From: Phoenix dactylifera | Lineage: Eukaryota; Streptophyta; Magnoliopsida; Arecales; Arecaceae | Length of the DNA stretch: 64,000 nucleotides | Direction of reading: 5' to 3' | NCBI RefSeq assembly: GCF_009389715.1 | Contig: NC_052399.1 | Coordinates: forward strand, 21,073,045-21,137,044 | In this document: positions 1 through 14,300 of the stretch, piece after piece | How the letters are laid out: the number at the start of each line of letters is the position of its first letter | Position numbering within the stretch: the first letter of the stretch is position 1 | Position numbers and translations under genes: made by a program | The notes under the pieces: model-generated | Told to the model about the DNA's origin: nothing | Databases searched by the model: none | The model's input: the letters and a program-made list of their open reading frames with translations, nothing else

Positions 1-2364
1 GCACACTGAGTAGATGCGGTCCACGTGAATTTGTGCGAAAGTCTCCTTCGCATGAATTTATCCTTTGATCACCAGCCACATCGTTCTCAAATTGTGCAAA
101 ACTCCATCATTTACTTATCTGCATAGATCTCAAAGCGAATAGCTGATGATTGAGTGGTGCAGAACTGCAGATGTTGACCGAGAGCTAAGAAATCGTCCTT
201 TAGTTCACGTGTACTCACCTCTTTTTATTTTTTTTAAAATTTTATTAGTGATTGAGAAATCGTCCTAGACACGTACCAGGATGCTTGATCGGGACAACCA
301 CCGGGATGGGGTGAGGCATGGGCGCCTTGTTCCATGGGAAAACCGAGACACCCCTTTCCATGGGATTTAAAACCTTGGTTGAATTGTCATAAGACAAATC
401 CAAAAAAAAAATCATTATATTTGAACAAAGCATTCAGAAGGTAAAATTTCCTGATGCAATTACATAAAAAATATGTGAAGTCTTTTGTTTTCATGATCTG
501 TTGTAATGCAAGCAATATCCTTGTTCATAAATTGTTTATTTTTTCCTTTTCCCCCTATGTAGATGCTAGTGTCTGAAGACATCTTGATGTATCTTATTTT
601 AAATCTTTTTTTTTTGCAAAATAAATTATATAGTTTTCTATGCAAATTCACTCCGCTAAAAGAAAATAACCCCCCCTAAAATATAGTTTTTATTAATTGC
701 ATAACTTTTCAGGAAATAACACCTTTATGTTCCGGTTCATCTAACTATAATGATTTTAGCCCCTCGCAATGAAATAAAACCATTATTGAAACTTTCATAT
801 CAAGGAGGATTTTCGCTATTATCCACTTCTCGCTTGTATTTCAATCAATAACTTCAAATTTTACATTGTGATGATGGTTACTTTCTTGAGATCTTTTTGG
901 TGGGGTTGGCCGCAATATTTTTGTGGGGCAGGTTGAAGGTAGATTAACAGAGCTTTCTGATATAATTTTCTAACTTGCTTTTGGTTTGGAGGATTACAAT
1001 CTAAGAAGGCCTTGTGGAATAGTACACAAACAGGCATAGTTATTGGCCGGTTGACGGGGCCCAATGAAGCAAAAGAAGAAAGCATGGTAGGAGTTGGCAA
1101 CAATATATCATTACTATGCCCCATGATCGGCAGTGCTAGATGTTGACCATCATATGGTTACTATGAAAACGGGCTACTTTTTACAGGCCAGGCTACTCTA
1201 TTTGTGCTGATTCATCTTGTTGTTATTGTCATGCCTAAAGTCTTCTGTATCTTAGGAAAACCAGGACATTTAATTTGCAAATGTTTGAGAGTTTTGCAAA
1301 TTTAAATGGAGTATGTGTTTAGCAGTGTTAGAAAAGTAATTTCCATATTGATAATTCGATAAAATATTATGATCTAGCAGTTGCTGATTTTAAGAGAACA
1401 TTTGATAAGTATGTCAAATAAGTAATAACGATATTGTAGCTAGAGCTATAAATGTATGGTATAAATTTGCCTAGATCTTTGTTGGGCTTGTTTGAATTGT
1501 ATCAAGATATTGAAATTGAAACATAAATTAAAATATAACTCCCAACTTTCATAATCGCTGCTGGGCAGTGGGGCCCCAAAACCCACTAAACCAGGTCTGG
1601 GTAACGGTGGCTACCGCCTTATTTTGTGATTGACTGGTTTTCCTTCCCATTTCCATGACAGTTTTATCTATCTTCACCTTGAAAAACGTCCACTACAACA
1701 CCCTCTACTTAACACAGTGGCAACAAACTCTCAGTCTTTTTGTTGGTTACAGGGTTTCAATCTTGGATTTGAGAAAGCTCGGGCCTCTTTTACTTTGAAA
1801 TGTTTTGTGATTTTAACTTTTGGTGGATCAGTATTCCGTGAGTACCATAACAACATAATATTTTATGTCCCAAACGATGCATGTATGCATGGTCTGTGTG
1901 GCTCATGGCATTAATATTTGCAACTGTAACTGAAAATAGTATAGTACAAGGTAAAATCTGAAGTCTATCTCTTCCTGGAATGCCCTTTCTATTGCTGAAG
2001 CATTCATACCGAAGCATTTGTTGCCCTTCGTGGTGGATCCCAGGCGCAATTGCAAGCTGTGGAATTAAATGCCACTTGTACATGTGGCAAATGGAGAGCT
2101 CTACTCAAGCAGAGCCTTCATGTTAGTGTATATATTTATTAGATGAGCAACTATCCAATGTTGTCTTTTGGAAGCAATATGGTACGCATGCATATGATGT
2201 GTTTAAGACTGTAATTTTGCTTATTGTAAATTATTCTTATCTCTATTCTCTTCTTTGATGATAAATGATGAGAGGATATGGATTCTTTATCATGCGATTA
2301 GCTTTTTCATGATTCCATCTTCTATGTTTATTGAGCTTTCTTGTTTGATGTGTATACATTTCAG
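1..2364 (+). other. Intron of the SOL1-like gene (left edge)
   Basis: No exon encoding the expected zinc-ligand region upstream of the 2365 exon could be found, so this whole stretch reads as intron. It is AT-rich with poly-T runs. About 245-380 carries a GC-richer repeat ending CCATGGGATTTAAAACCT that recurs near 3640-3860. Confidence 0.6.
245..380. repeat. Dispersed repeat, copy 1 (related to 3640-3860)
   Basis: This copy shares with 3640-3860 a TTGATCGG segment, a GGGATGGGG-type core, and an end of the form CCATGG(G/A)A followed by TTTAAAACCT. No target-site duplication could be fixed. It is probably a degraded DNA transposon. Confidence 0.45.
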
Positions 2365-5300
2365 AAAACAGTATGTTGCATGCCCTGATGACAAGACATT
2401 TCGCTCCATGGCACGTTTGTATAGTCGTTCACATTACAACATGTCTTTGAGCAAAGAATTTGAGGGGGGGATTACTAATGGGGCTCTTTGGTATGGTGGA
2501 GTTGCATTGATTTTGAATTTCTTTTTTTCTTTATTTTTAACACTTCATGTTACATGCCTCTCCTATAATTATTTTTGAAAAACTTGCTCTTGTTCTTGTG
2601 TTACTTCTCTGAACTTGTTCTCAGAAAATGTTTTTTTTAGGTATCCTATCTATGGCGGTATGCAAGATTGGAACTACATACATGGGGGCTGTTTCGAATT
2701 AACCTTGGAAATTAGTGATGACAAATGGCCTAAAGCAAATGAGGTTTGATTGTTAATGACATCTTCTGCTATTGCAGCGCTTGCTACATTTTCATCATCG
2801 ATGACATACTTTTCTGGACCATTTTCATGATATCTGTTAAACCTGTGTGACATTCTTTCTCATGCTTTATATCTTCTTGTGAATATTCAAAGTCTTGGCA
2901 ATATTTATTTTCCTTCATTAGCTAACTTCAACTTTTTTCACTATCATTTACAACAAAAGAACTTGTATTTGCATGCATATAAAATAGTCCTACCTTGTTT
3001 ATAGAAAAGAACTAGGATAAAGAATTGATAACATCAAGTTACAGATAAAATTGGATAGTATTGGCAGTTATTGATTCAATTACATGATATATTGATCATT
3101 TTCTCGTCAATAAAATAATATTATCAATGAGACTGGATTTTACTTCAGTGTCTTTGTAAATACATGTTATCTATCATGGAGTTAAAATCTCAACCTTCAA
3201 TGTAGGAAAGGGTAAATTTGGCATGTTCACTTTTATCAATTCAACTGGTTAAAAATTTTAAAAAACTTAAGGGATTCTCATTAGTGCTGTACACTTTCAA
3301 GAAATTAGATTTGCTTTGATTCATGATAATATTATTCACTATTCCTTACTATATGGTAATACTCTGGACATACCATGAAAGAGGAGCAAATGAAGCTTCA
3401 AATTCCTCCCTTTCAGGTAGAGATCCACCTACCTTTTGTTCTCTCTCTCTCTCTCTCCTCCCCCCTCCTTTCTCCCTTCCCCTTTCCAATCTCTAGTTCT
3501 GAAGCCCAGTTTTTTTCTCTTTCTCCATCCTTCGAAATGGAGGACATTAAATCCCTTGGTCTATAAAATGATATGACACCAATGTTCTGAAACTTGCCCG
3601 GCTATCGGCTCGTTTTGGTGTTCAAGACCTGTTAACCCGTGACTAAGGATTCAAGTCCCAGCGGGATGTCTCGCGGGACACTAGGGCGGGGTACCATCCC
3701 ATGTGTCTGGGCAAGACCGTCCGCCCATTGTCCTCGTAACTTGATCGGCACATCTTGGGACATTCCTTATCCCAATTGTCGGAATGGGGCGGGATGGCAG
3801 TACATCCTATCCCATGGAAAAAGTGAGATAGCCCTGTCCCATGGAATTTAAAACCTGCATGTGACATCATAAATAAATAATTAAGTAAATACTAAAAATA
3901 GTAGAAATATTTAAAAATCTAAATATATAAAAATAATATATATACACATATATATGTAATGATAATTATGGTACATGCTTAACATTAATACCATAAATGA
4001 AGAGATGCTTAATTCTTACAGGTTACTCCTCAAAGAATAGTACAAAAGATGTATATATTAGCACCTAATAATGATACCCTATAAGTTTTTCATTCTTCGA
4101 AGAAGAGTAAAAATATAATTTACAAAATAATGTCTAGAATCTTCAATATAAATCATCACATCAATCAAACAAGAAGTCTTTGAATAGCGGATGGAATTGG
4201 CAGGTGAATACCGGGTCAACTAGGAGAGACAATACTGGGTCGTTTGAGAGAGTCAATAGTGGGTCGCATGGGTTTTTAGGAAATGCAGATCTAAGGTTGA
4301 TACTCGACTTGTGTAGGCTTACGGTTCATGGATCAAGCAGGTTGACCCAGTCAACCCAGTCGGGTATTAGAACACTGCATGATACAGACATGGCTAACAA
4401 AGGCTATCACCTTCTTGTGTGTAGAAAGAGAGAAGAGGGGGAGGTAGGGAGGTCTGTGGGCTTGCAAGCTTATAGACAGGATGAAAAAAGGAAAGCTAGC
4501 AAAAGCTCCTAGATGGGGGAGGAAGAGAAACATCACGAACTATACTGGAGGGGCTCCAAATTGTTTGATATTCTATTAGTCAATGGGGGACCTTGCACCA
4601 GTGCTCACCACCCCCCCCCTGATCCTCAGCAAGTTCCAGCTGTTGAAAATTTAAATCTGGACCATCTAACTATAGAACATTGACAGCTTAGGAAAAAATG
4701 GAAGGTACCAAAGGATCACCTTGAGAAATTTTATCCCGATCAATGTTGATGCTTTGCTAGTTAAAATTCCTAATATGTACTATATTAGATAGCAGCAATA
4801 TTAATTGTATATCTTTCTCATTTTTGTTCCAAAGCCTCATGAACTAGATATGGCTGTCTTTGACAATGTCTGTGGAAGGTTCAAATGGAAATTGTTGGGT
4901 AATGTCCTCTTGCATGTTTTATGGATTTTATATGTCTTACTTAAGCATTTACGAATGCAACATGTTACTGTGAATTCATGCTTGATTTATCTAGGTTATT
5001 ATTAAAGAAAATTAAGGAGCAAGTTTTGTAGTGCTACGTATTAGGACATTATACAACCAAAACTCATGCTCTTAAAGGAAACCACCTTCAGGGTGCATTA
5101 AACTCCAACTCGTATCTATGTATAAGAGATAGTTTATCCAAAAGACAGCATGCTAAAATTGTCGCGCTATGATGTATATGCAAAATTATAGGCTACCAAG
5201 TTACTTTCTTTATCATCTTCTCATGTTCTCACTAAACCATTTGTCATTAGTTTGCCATGAGAATGATGGACTGTTAGTTTGGAGTCATGATGACAATTTC

Positions 5301-8300
5301 CATCCACTAGGATGATTTTTTGAGACATTTTCTACTTCATTGAGGAAAAGGGACCTGACTACATAAGTTTGCCCATAGTCTGACTGGTTCTGAAAGGATT
5401 CAATTTATTGTTGTTTGACATGAGCAAAATTTAACCCAGGTTGTACCTATCAATATTTTCATTAATTAACTGATAGGTGCTGTTACCACTTATTATCATG
5501 TAAATAGTCAAAGGCGAAAATCTATTTCAGCATATAGTGATTTGAGTAGGGAAACAATGGTTCATATCCTAGCATGTCCCTAGATATATAGCATATGAAC
5601 TCGAATCCTTATTTGTGTGTTTTAGATGATCCAAATCTGGTTGTTTCTTCATTATATACAATTTGTTTGGTTGCCAAGGCCCAAGGCAGTGAGGAATGGA
5701 GGAAAAGTGTGAGGTGATGTTTATGGTAGGTGGGAGTAGAGGAAGAAGAAGCTTCAAGAGAAGAGGGTGCAAGAAAATGGAGGTTTGAACTTAGGAGGAC
5801 AGGAGTGGAGCCAACAGATGTGAAGAAACAAAGATTTTATTTCTTCAGATTGAAAACTTCTGCCTCAACAAGGGTGAGGGCATCCCTTTATATACACAAA
5901 AACTATTAGTGGTTTCCAATTGATTTTGGAGTCCGATGGTTAGTGGCCGGCTGAGAAAAAAAATAAAGTTAGATGTGACTAAAGCAATTTGCTTTTATAA
6001 AGTAAGCAATTTGCTTTTACAAAGTAGCTTTTGAAAAGAGGATTCTTTTTTCCTTCGTCTTCTTCTGGGCTGGAGAAATAAGATGCTTTCTTCCTCCTGA
6101 AGTAAAGTTGATGTAGACATTGATGTTGATTAAAGTAGCTTTATTAAAGCTGAGGTGTCCCAAAGTAGGCTCCGAAAGTAGCCGAAAGTGGATTCCTTCT
6201 GGATGAGGTTGCCGAAAGTAGATTCCTTCTGTCGAAAGTAGCTGGTGACTCAGGAATTGATTTGACGAGTCACATGTCTTGGTCGGTCGACTCTAAGAGG
6301 ATTAGTTTGAGTGTGCTGGCTCTTTGCCTTTATCTAGTCTTGATTTGACTGTTCCTTTGCGGAGTCCAGTGGTAAGGATTCTTTCTCAGATTTTTTCTGT
6401 CTTGTCTTTTGCATGGAGAGACTGTGTTTCTTCTTCATAAGGGTCTTGGAATTCTCCTGCTAAGCATCTATACATATTGTGGTCTTCTGAAGTGGACAAT
6501 GATGATGTCCTTGATTCAGTAGATTTTATGGAGGCAGTTGAAGGTGCCTCGAATATGCAGTAGCATTGCTGCTTCATATGGTCAAGACATTTGACCATGA
6601 TCTCTTTGTCGATGCAGTTAGGGTGGTTCTGAGAGCTTTTGCTTTAATTTAATAAAATAATTATCATTAAAGTTATCTGATTATTGAGTTATGGCATGTT
6701 TATTCATGCTCTTATAAGAAATTAAATTAGTTTTAATAAAGATGATGATATCTTGATATTTTTCTCTAGACATGCCCAGCCACCACTTATATAAATTTTT
6801 TTTTCAGCATAGGAAGATTTTTTCTGGTTTCAAATTTTGCGGATAGGATCCATTTCCATATCCAAGGAATTTTGTTCTCGATGATGAAAATCATTGGACA
6901 TAATTTTGAGGAGATTTGATCATCCGTCATTTTGTTGATGGTGGGATACTTGTCCACCCATTCTTCAAAATATTCGAATATTTCTTTGGGCAATATGTTG
7001 AGGTCTGGCCCAAAGTAAATCCACCATTCTTCAAGAGTGCTTTTTCTTGGGGTTCTCATCAAAGAACATGTTAGTAAAAGCTTGGACATAGTTCCAGTAA
7101 TTTGCTAGGACTATTTACCCATTTACTTAGAATGGTTTGCCTTGATTCGGGTCAAGTCTCCATTCATTTGGTCTAATCACCTTGTGAATAGTGCATTTGC
7201 TAAAGTTGATGATGTTGCTCCTCATAGTATTATTATAAAAATTATGATTAATTTCAACAGAACTAGTTAGGAGTAAAATTACCTCCATAACTATGTTTTT
7301 TCCTTCGCATGAAGGATAACCCAATTCGTCAAAATATTTTTGACGCATAAACCATGGATCTTTCAGATTATTAACATCATTATGATCAAGGTACATAATC
7401 ACCTGTTCGGATTGCTTCTCCGATTAAGTACTGTCCAGGATATTTTTCTATAGTACTTCCTTCATCGTAGGGTTGGATGATGAAGTTGGCTGGAAAAGCA
7501 TTCCTTCCTTTATAGCATCAATTTGCTGTTGTTAGTCAACCTTCTTGTCCCCTTTTAGATAGTTTGCCAGATCCACCATTTGCAGATATCTCATGGAAAG
7601 TGCATTGGCACTGCGTCCCCTGCTCAAATGAGACAGAGCATTCTTTGAACTCATGGAAAGTGCATTGGCATTGCATCTCCTGTCATATCGAGCAGAATTT
7701 CTGCCTCGATTATAATATGTTCATCTGTGAGGAATCATCCCTGCAAAAATTCTCTAGTCAGAAAATCAGAAAGAGATTTTTTTTTAAAATTTAGTATGTT
7801 CTATTTCAAAATAAAAAACAAACAATTGTGCTTGCCATCCAGCAAATATTTGCTTGGATACTAAATTCTTAACATCTTTTTGTATAATTTGTTTGATTGC
7901 ACTGCAGTCTATTCTCAACAGAAATTGCTGATTTAGCAGATCACTCATAGAGAAACATATTATAATCGAGACAGAAATTTTGCTCGATATGGCAGGGAAT
8001 GCAGTGCCAATGCACTTTCCATAAGATATCCGCAAATGGTGGATCTTGGCAACCTATCTAAAAGGGGACAAGAAGGTTGACTAACAACAGCAAATTGATG
8101 CAGTAAAGAAAGAAATGCTTTTCCAGCCAACTTCATCATCTAACCCTACGATGAAGGAAGTACTACAGAAAAATATCTTGGACAGTACTTATTCGGATAA
8201 GCAATCCGAATAGGTGATTATGTACCTTGATCATAATGATGTTAATAACCTGAATGATCTATGGTTCATACGTCAAAAATATTTTGACGAATTGGGTTAT

Positions 8301-11300
8301 CCTTCATGCGAAGGAAAGAATAAAGTAGTTATGGAGGCAATTTTACTCCTAATTAGTTTTGTTGGAATTAATCATAATTTTCATAATAATACTATGAGGA
8401 GCAACATCATCAACTGAAGCAAATGCACTATTCATAAGGTGATTAGACCAAATGAATGGGGACTTGACCCGAATTAGGGCAAACCATTTCAGGTAAATGG
8501 GCAGACAGTCCTAGCAAATTACTGGGACTATGTCCAAGCTTTTACCAACATGTTCTTTTATGAGAACTCCAAGAGAAAGCACTCTTAGTTTTTGCAGGTC
8601 AATCTAGACGTGTTACAGAAGCCTCTTCTAAGCTGGTTCTATAAATGGTGGTCTTACTTTGGGCTAGACCTCAACATATTGCTCAAAGAAATATTCAAAT
8701 ATTTCGAAGAATGGGTGGAAAATCATCCCACTATCAACAAAATGACGGATGATCAAACCTCCTCAGAATTATGTCTAATGATTTTCATCATCAAAAACAA
8801 AATTCCTTGGATATGGAAATGGATCCTATCCGCAGAATTTGAAGCCAGGAAAAATCTTCCTGTGCTGAAAAGAAAGTTTTTATATAAGTGGTGGTTGTGC
8901 ATGCCTAGAAAAAAATATCAAGATATCATCACCACCATTAAAACTAATTTAATTTCTTATAAGAGCATGAATAAACATGCCATAACTCAGCAATCAGCTA
9001 ACTTTAATGATAATTATTTTCTTAAATTAAAACAAAAGTTCTCTCGGAAGCACTCCAACTGTACCGACGAAGAGATCATGGTCAAATGCCTTAACCATAT
9101 GAAATTGCAATTCTACTGCATATTCGAGGCACCTTCAACTGCCTTCATGAAATCTACTGAATCAAGGACATCATCATTGTCTACTCCAGAAGATCACAAT
9201 AAATACAGATGTTTAGCAGGAGAATTTCAAGACCCCTACGAAGAAGAAGCACAGTGCACCAATACAGAAGACAAGATAGGAGAAATCTGGCAAAGAATCC
9301 TTGCCACAAGACCCCGTAAAGGAGTAGTCAAATCAAGACCAGATAAAGCAAAGAGCCAGCACACTCAGACTAATCCTCTCAGAGTCGACCGACCAAGACA
9401 TGTGACTTGTCAAATCAATTTCTGAGTCACTAGCTACTTTCGGCAACCTCATTCAGAAGGAATCCACTTTCGGCTACTTTTGGCGCCTACTTTGGGACAC
9501 CTTAGCTTTAATAAAGCTACTTTAGTCAACGTCAATGTCTACATCAACTTTACTTCGGGAGGAAGAAGCATCTTATTTCTCCAGCCCGGAAGAAGACAAA
9601 GGAAAAGAGAATCCTCTTTTCAAAAGCTACTTTGTAAAAGCAAATTGCTTACTTTATAAAAACAAATTGTTTTAGTCATATCTAACTTTATTTCTTTTCT
9701 TAGCCGGCCGCTAACCATCGGACTCCAAAATCAATTGGAATCCACTTATAGTTTTTGTGTATATAAAAGGATCTCTCTCTCTCTCTCTCTTGTTGAGGCA
9801 GAAGTTTTCATTTTGAAGAAATAGAATCTTTGTTTCTTCACATCTGTTGACTCCACTCCTCCAGAGGGTGGCAAGCGTCATGAACAAAAGGGAAGGAGTT
9901 AAAGGATGGTCTAAAGGCAGTGCAAGGTGTCATTGGTGGAAGACGACGGAGGATAACAGGGCTTGGATGGTGGTGTGCTTGGAGGGACAAGTCAATTAGT
10001 GAAGCAAGTGCATATATTGGCATTTGGTGAAAGGTGTTTTGGAGTAAAAGGTACTATCTTGGGTTGGGATTGGGATTTCGTAGCCCACTAACCCTGACTT
10101 GAAGCCTAGGCTTTTGGTATGAAAATTAGGCCTACTAACCTATTGGGTGTTGGGTTTGGGTTTCAAAATCAAGACTGATTTTTTTCCTGGTCCCTTTGGG
10201 GTGCAGGTTGAGCCGCACCCTTAATGTGAAAGCGGCGACAATCATTTGTGCATAGTTTTATGTATAAATATTCTACTGTTTTTCTTTTTATTCAGTCATC
10301 TTAACAACTAGATGGTTCCCCTCTCTGTCTGTCTCTTGCAAGCTTCCTGAGGTTCTTTCCTTCTATAATGAAGGTGGCAATTGAAGTGCTGACAAGCATC
10401 GATGCAATGGATAACGAGACAAAAAATTAGTTCACTCTCTTGTTCCCCTTGCCTCTCTACTTGTCCACCCTTGACCTTGCCCTCCTGTCTTGTCTTATGA
10501 CCACGATAAGGCTCAGAATAACCTAACAATTATCCAACACAAATGTTGAAGATTGGTCAATAATCAAGTAGTCTTGGTTTAGATTTGTGTTTTTATATAA
10601 TTTGGTTTGGGTATGGATATGAGAAATCGGAGCAGAACTCATTGCATTATTATCCCTTACTGCATTTTGGTGTTGGGGGTGGGTGAGAGTTTGGATGGGG
10701 GTGTGTTTAGAGGTAGAGGGTGGTTGGCATGGCGAATAGGGCATTTAGGGGTTTGGAGGGAGGTATGTTGGACGAAGAGGATGAAGGTGTCAAGGGGTGG
10801 GGTAGGGTGGGGTGGAGTGTACTACTACCACCCATTGCTGTTCACCACTTGATAAAATACCTTCTACTGGTGCATAATTTGTTGTTGCAGCCCCAAAATA
10901 TTGACAAAAGGAAGCATGCAAGAGCGACTTAAGCTTTACATAGGGGTGGAAATTGGATGAGTCGGGCAAGGTTAGAGAACAAACTATAATCAACATGAGA
11001 TCCCAAAACCTGTCCAGAATTTGATTGATTGGGCCAAGATGGATCAAATCAAATTGATTGCGTTAAGCTGGATTTTTGAGTTTAAGAAATCACATTTTTC
11101 ACTTCAGCATTTCAATGAATAGCTTCCGGGTCTCAACCACGGACCCTATTTCACAAATCTACTGATGATCATCATGCATAAAGAGCATGCAAGGTACTTG
11201 GGGATTATTTTTTCTTCTTTTTTGTTAAATTATTTTGAGGAAATATGACCAACATTGGGGAATGGTGTTTTCATTAATTGCTCCTTGGTCGATAAATTTG

Positions 11301-14300
11301 GAGAGTGAAAGTAGAGATGTTTAATTGCTCGATCAAAAGAAAAGAAAAGAAAAGAAACAGAACCTAGGTGCTTCACACTCTCATGTATGGTATACTGTCT
11401 CGGTACCAGGCTTCGTATTGGTGCCATCCTATCATTATAGCGGTACTCCTGATATGGGGCCGGTTTGGCATACCGAGTATCGGTACCGAATCGGTGCGGT
11501 ACGGTACGATATGTTCTATATCGTCCGATTTGGTATGGTATGGCATACCATGCTCTCATGCATAATAGGCTGGCCTAGTTCAATGTAGCTAATCGAGCCC
11601 AAGCCTGTAACAACCCACCAAAACATCCTTTACAAGGTTTTCTAGACTAGTCACAACTCTAGAGAAAAGTATATAATTGATTGTGATGGTTCTTTGTTAT
11701 CCTATGACCAATAGGAGATTGGCTAGCCTTTGGGCAATATTATTAATGTGGAATTGCCTTTCTTCCTCTTCGGTGTTTTTCTTCCCTTTTGATTGCTAGA
11801 GTAGAGAGGAATCTTCTTGTTGACATGATCTACTCTACAAAGTTGTTTTCTTGGAAGAGAGTAGAAGAGAAAATATAGACAACCCATGTAACTATTTAAA
11901 GAGAGATTAGATGAAGCTAGAGGTACAACCATGGTCAGCCGAACCGGCCGATTTGGCCCAGCATAGACTGGTCCGGCCTGGAACCGGTACCCGGACAGCG
12001 TGGATACCGGTTCCAGCTATTTTCGGACTGGTACCGATCGGTACGCATACGTACCGGCTGCGTACTGTCTCGTACCGGTGCAAACCGGTACCCTTTTTTT
12101 TTTACTCCAACGCACGCGTTGTGGATTTTAAACCCCAGTGCACGTGCGCTATGGTGCAGAGCACGTGGCTCGTCCCTCGGGGCAGAGCGCCCTGCGTGCG
12201 GTTCCTCCCGCGCGTTTCCGCGTGCAGTGCGGCATGATTCCCCGCACTGAAAATCGCCTCATGTGCGGTTCCCTCACCTGCGCGGGGCATAAATGCCACA
12301 AAGTCATAAATGCCCCACGCGGGCAGCAGACGTGTGCGGACGAGAACTGAAAAAAAACAAGGAAACCGGTTCGTACCGGACCGGTTCCGGTACGAACCGG
12401 TCTCGAACCGGTCCGGTAGGCGACTGGTATGCCTACCGGTACCGGTTCAGCGTACCTTGGGTACAACTATGTGAAACCAAAGGACAAACCAATGACGAGC
12501 CTTCAATGAAGCAGGTTGCAAGTTTGTTGCATGGATCTGGTCAATCGCACCAAATTTCTAATTGGCCCTATGTGAATTGTGGCAAAAAATTAGTGGAGTT
12601 GAAGATTTAACCTCCATGTTGATAGGGCTTTATGACATATAGGTAGCCTATATATATTTTGAAGATTTGTGCTAGTCAGTAATATTTTGAATGTTCTCAT
12701 AGATGCATTGTAGCAAGCCAAGGTTATGTGAAATTTCACTAGATTGAACATAGCTATTTTTCACTTACTACCACTCCTTGAATGTTAAGAGTCTATCATA
12801 GCCAAGATGTAGTTGTAGGCTTGGTAAGTATTAGTGATCTTAAAGTTTTTTTTTTTTTTTTTAAATTTGTTGTTCATAGAGTGGTTTATGCTTAATTTTT
12901 ATTCACATTATGGCGCTTATAAAAAGAATTTCTATTAATGGCAAAAAATCATGCATGCTGCACTTGATTTGGTACATATGCACGGGAATGGTGTTTAACC
13001 TTTGAAGTAATCTGCAATGTAGAAGATCTTCCTCTTATTTTTGCCCCAAGAAGGTTTTGGAGATGTATCATATTACTCAATTAGCACTAGCACCCCCTCC
13101 ATCCTAATTAGTGAAGAGGGAAAAATTAAAAAAATGATTTTGAAGGAGAGAGAGGGAGAGGGAGAGCGGTGAGGTATTACCTAGTAATGGGAATGATCCA
13201 AAATGGAGAAGAAAGTACAGGTTGCTAGCTCACTCTCCGTCATCTCTCATCAACCATGAGAATGAGCGATAGAGAGAGATAAAGATCAAGGGGGTCAGGT
13301 GGTCTAGGGCCCCCGCGGCCTTCGCCGCGCCCCCGTGGTTGCTTCTCCCTCCTGCCCCTGCTCGCTCGCTGTTTCTCCCTTTCTTCCCTGGCTCCGGTGC
13401 GTACCGGTTTCCACGGCGGAACCGTACTGGTAGGCCACCGGACCGGTCCAGTAAGGGCTAAACCGGCTGGTACATACCATACTGAGAAGATGGAGTATGG
13501 ATTTGGAGAGGAAGATTGGGGGATATGAAGGCCCTTCCTTGGAAAAGAGGATTTCATCCACCTATACCATAAGTCAGTCATTCTCTTACATGCAAATACT
13601 TAGAACTTAGTGGATTTATATAAGGAAGAAGGTCAAATAAAAGCAAAACTTTTATCTCCTTGAGAACTCACTACTAACTAATGTCTCCTTCGCTTCTAGC
13701 TTTGGTAAATGACAATAGCTAATTTATAGCACCCATCTTAAGAATTACGAAAACTTGCAATACCGTAGCTAGTATGGGGGAATCTGTGGCACCAACATAA
13801 AGATGACTCCACCTCCACTTTTATAAAACATTTAGATAATGTTATATATTTGTTCACACTTGAGTATATGGGTTCATGTTGTGTTGGTTGCCAAATGCTT
13901 TAGCCCAAGCTTGGCTGGAATTCAAGTCTGCTTGGCCCTAAGCCTGACACAAGCTAGGGATCAAACTGCCAAAATGTGAGCCAAGTTCAGGGTTGGGTTC
14001 AGAGCTTCCTGCCTAATTTCCTCCCCTAGCTTTACCTTTCACCCATATGTTCATTTAGATTTGCCTTCATTGAAATTGGACCAAATATTTTTTGGCGCCA
14101 ATTTTTTGGTATCCCTGCCTGAAATTTTAAAATTCAAGGTTTTGCATTACCAGTCCTTATTGGTCCCTATTGGCGTTCTGTACCGTACTGGTACCGAATT
14201 GGTATAGTACAAAGGCTTGAACTAGTACCATAGGAAAACATGGTATAGGTGCTGTTCCAACTTAGCGCAACTTTATTGTGTCAGTATAGGTGCATGCCAT

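Larger units (their letters stand above)
5801..9860. mobile_element. Large inverted repeat with retroelement/pararetrovirus-like arms
   Basis: The left arm begins AGGAGTGGAGCCAACAGATG and the right arm ends with its near reverse complement (CATCTGTTGACTCCACTCCT). Arms of about 2 kb converge on a loop near 7760-7920. Pairing can be followed through several segments: a CTTTAATAAAGC stretch, an ORF on each arm, and the segment after AGTCAACCTTCTTGTCCCC near the loop. The left arm has an extra local duplication of a CATGGAAAGTGCATTGGCA segment (7594-7665). The outer part of each arm is non-coding and ends in a TATATAAAAGG box followed by a CT tract, the layout of a retroelement or caulimovirid promoter region. 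I could not find a reverse transcriptase, protease or clear target-site duplication. Confidence 0.75.

Noticed and set aside
861-1124. Minus-strand ORF of 87 codons
   Set aside because: No recognisable content; it lies in the SOL1 intron and does not match missing SOL1 exons.
2255-2578. Whole 107-codon ORF as an exon
   Set aside because: Only 2365-2490 matches SOL1 and is bounded by good splice sites; the rest is intron.
12102-12610. Several overlapping ORFs in GC-rich DNA
   Set aside because: They lie in the interior of a hAT-like element on both strands with no domain; GC-rich DNA gives few stops.
13240-13581. 113-codon minus ORF
   Set aside because: Low-complexity Arg/Gly-rich content over a GC-rich repeat.
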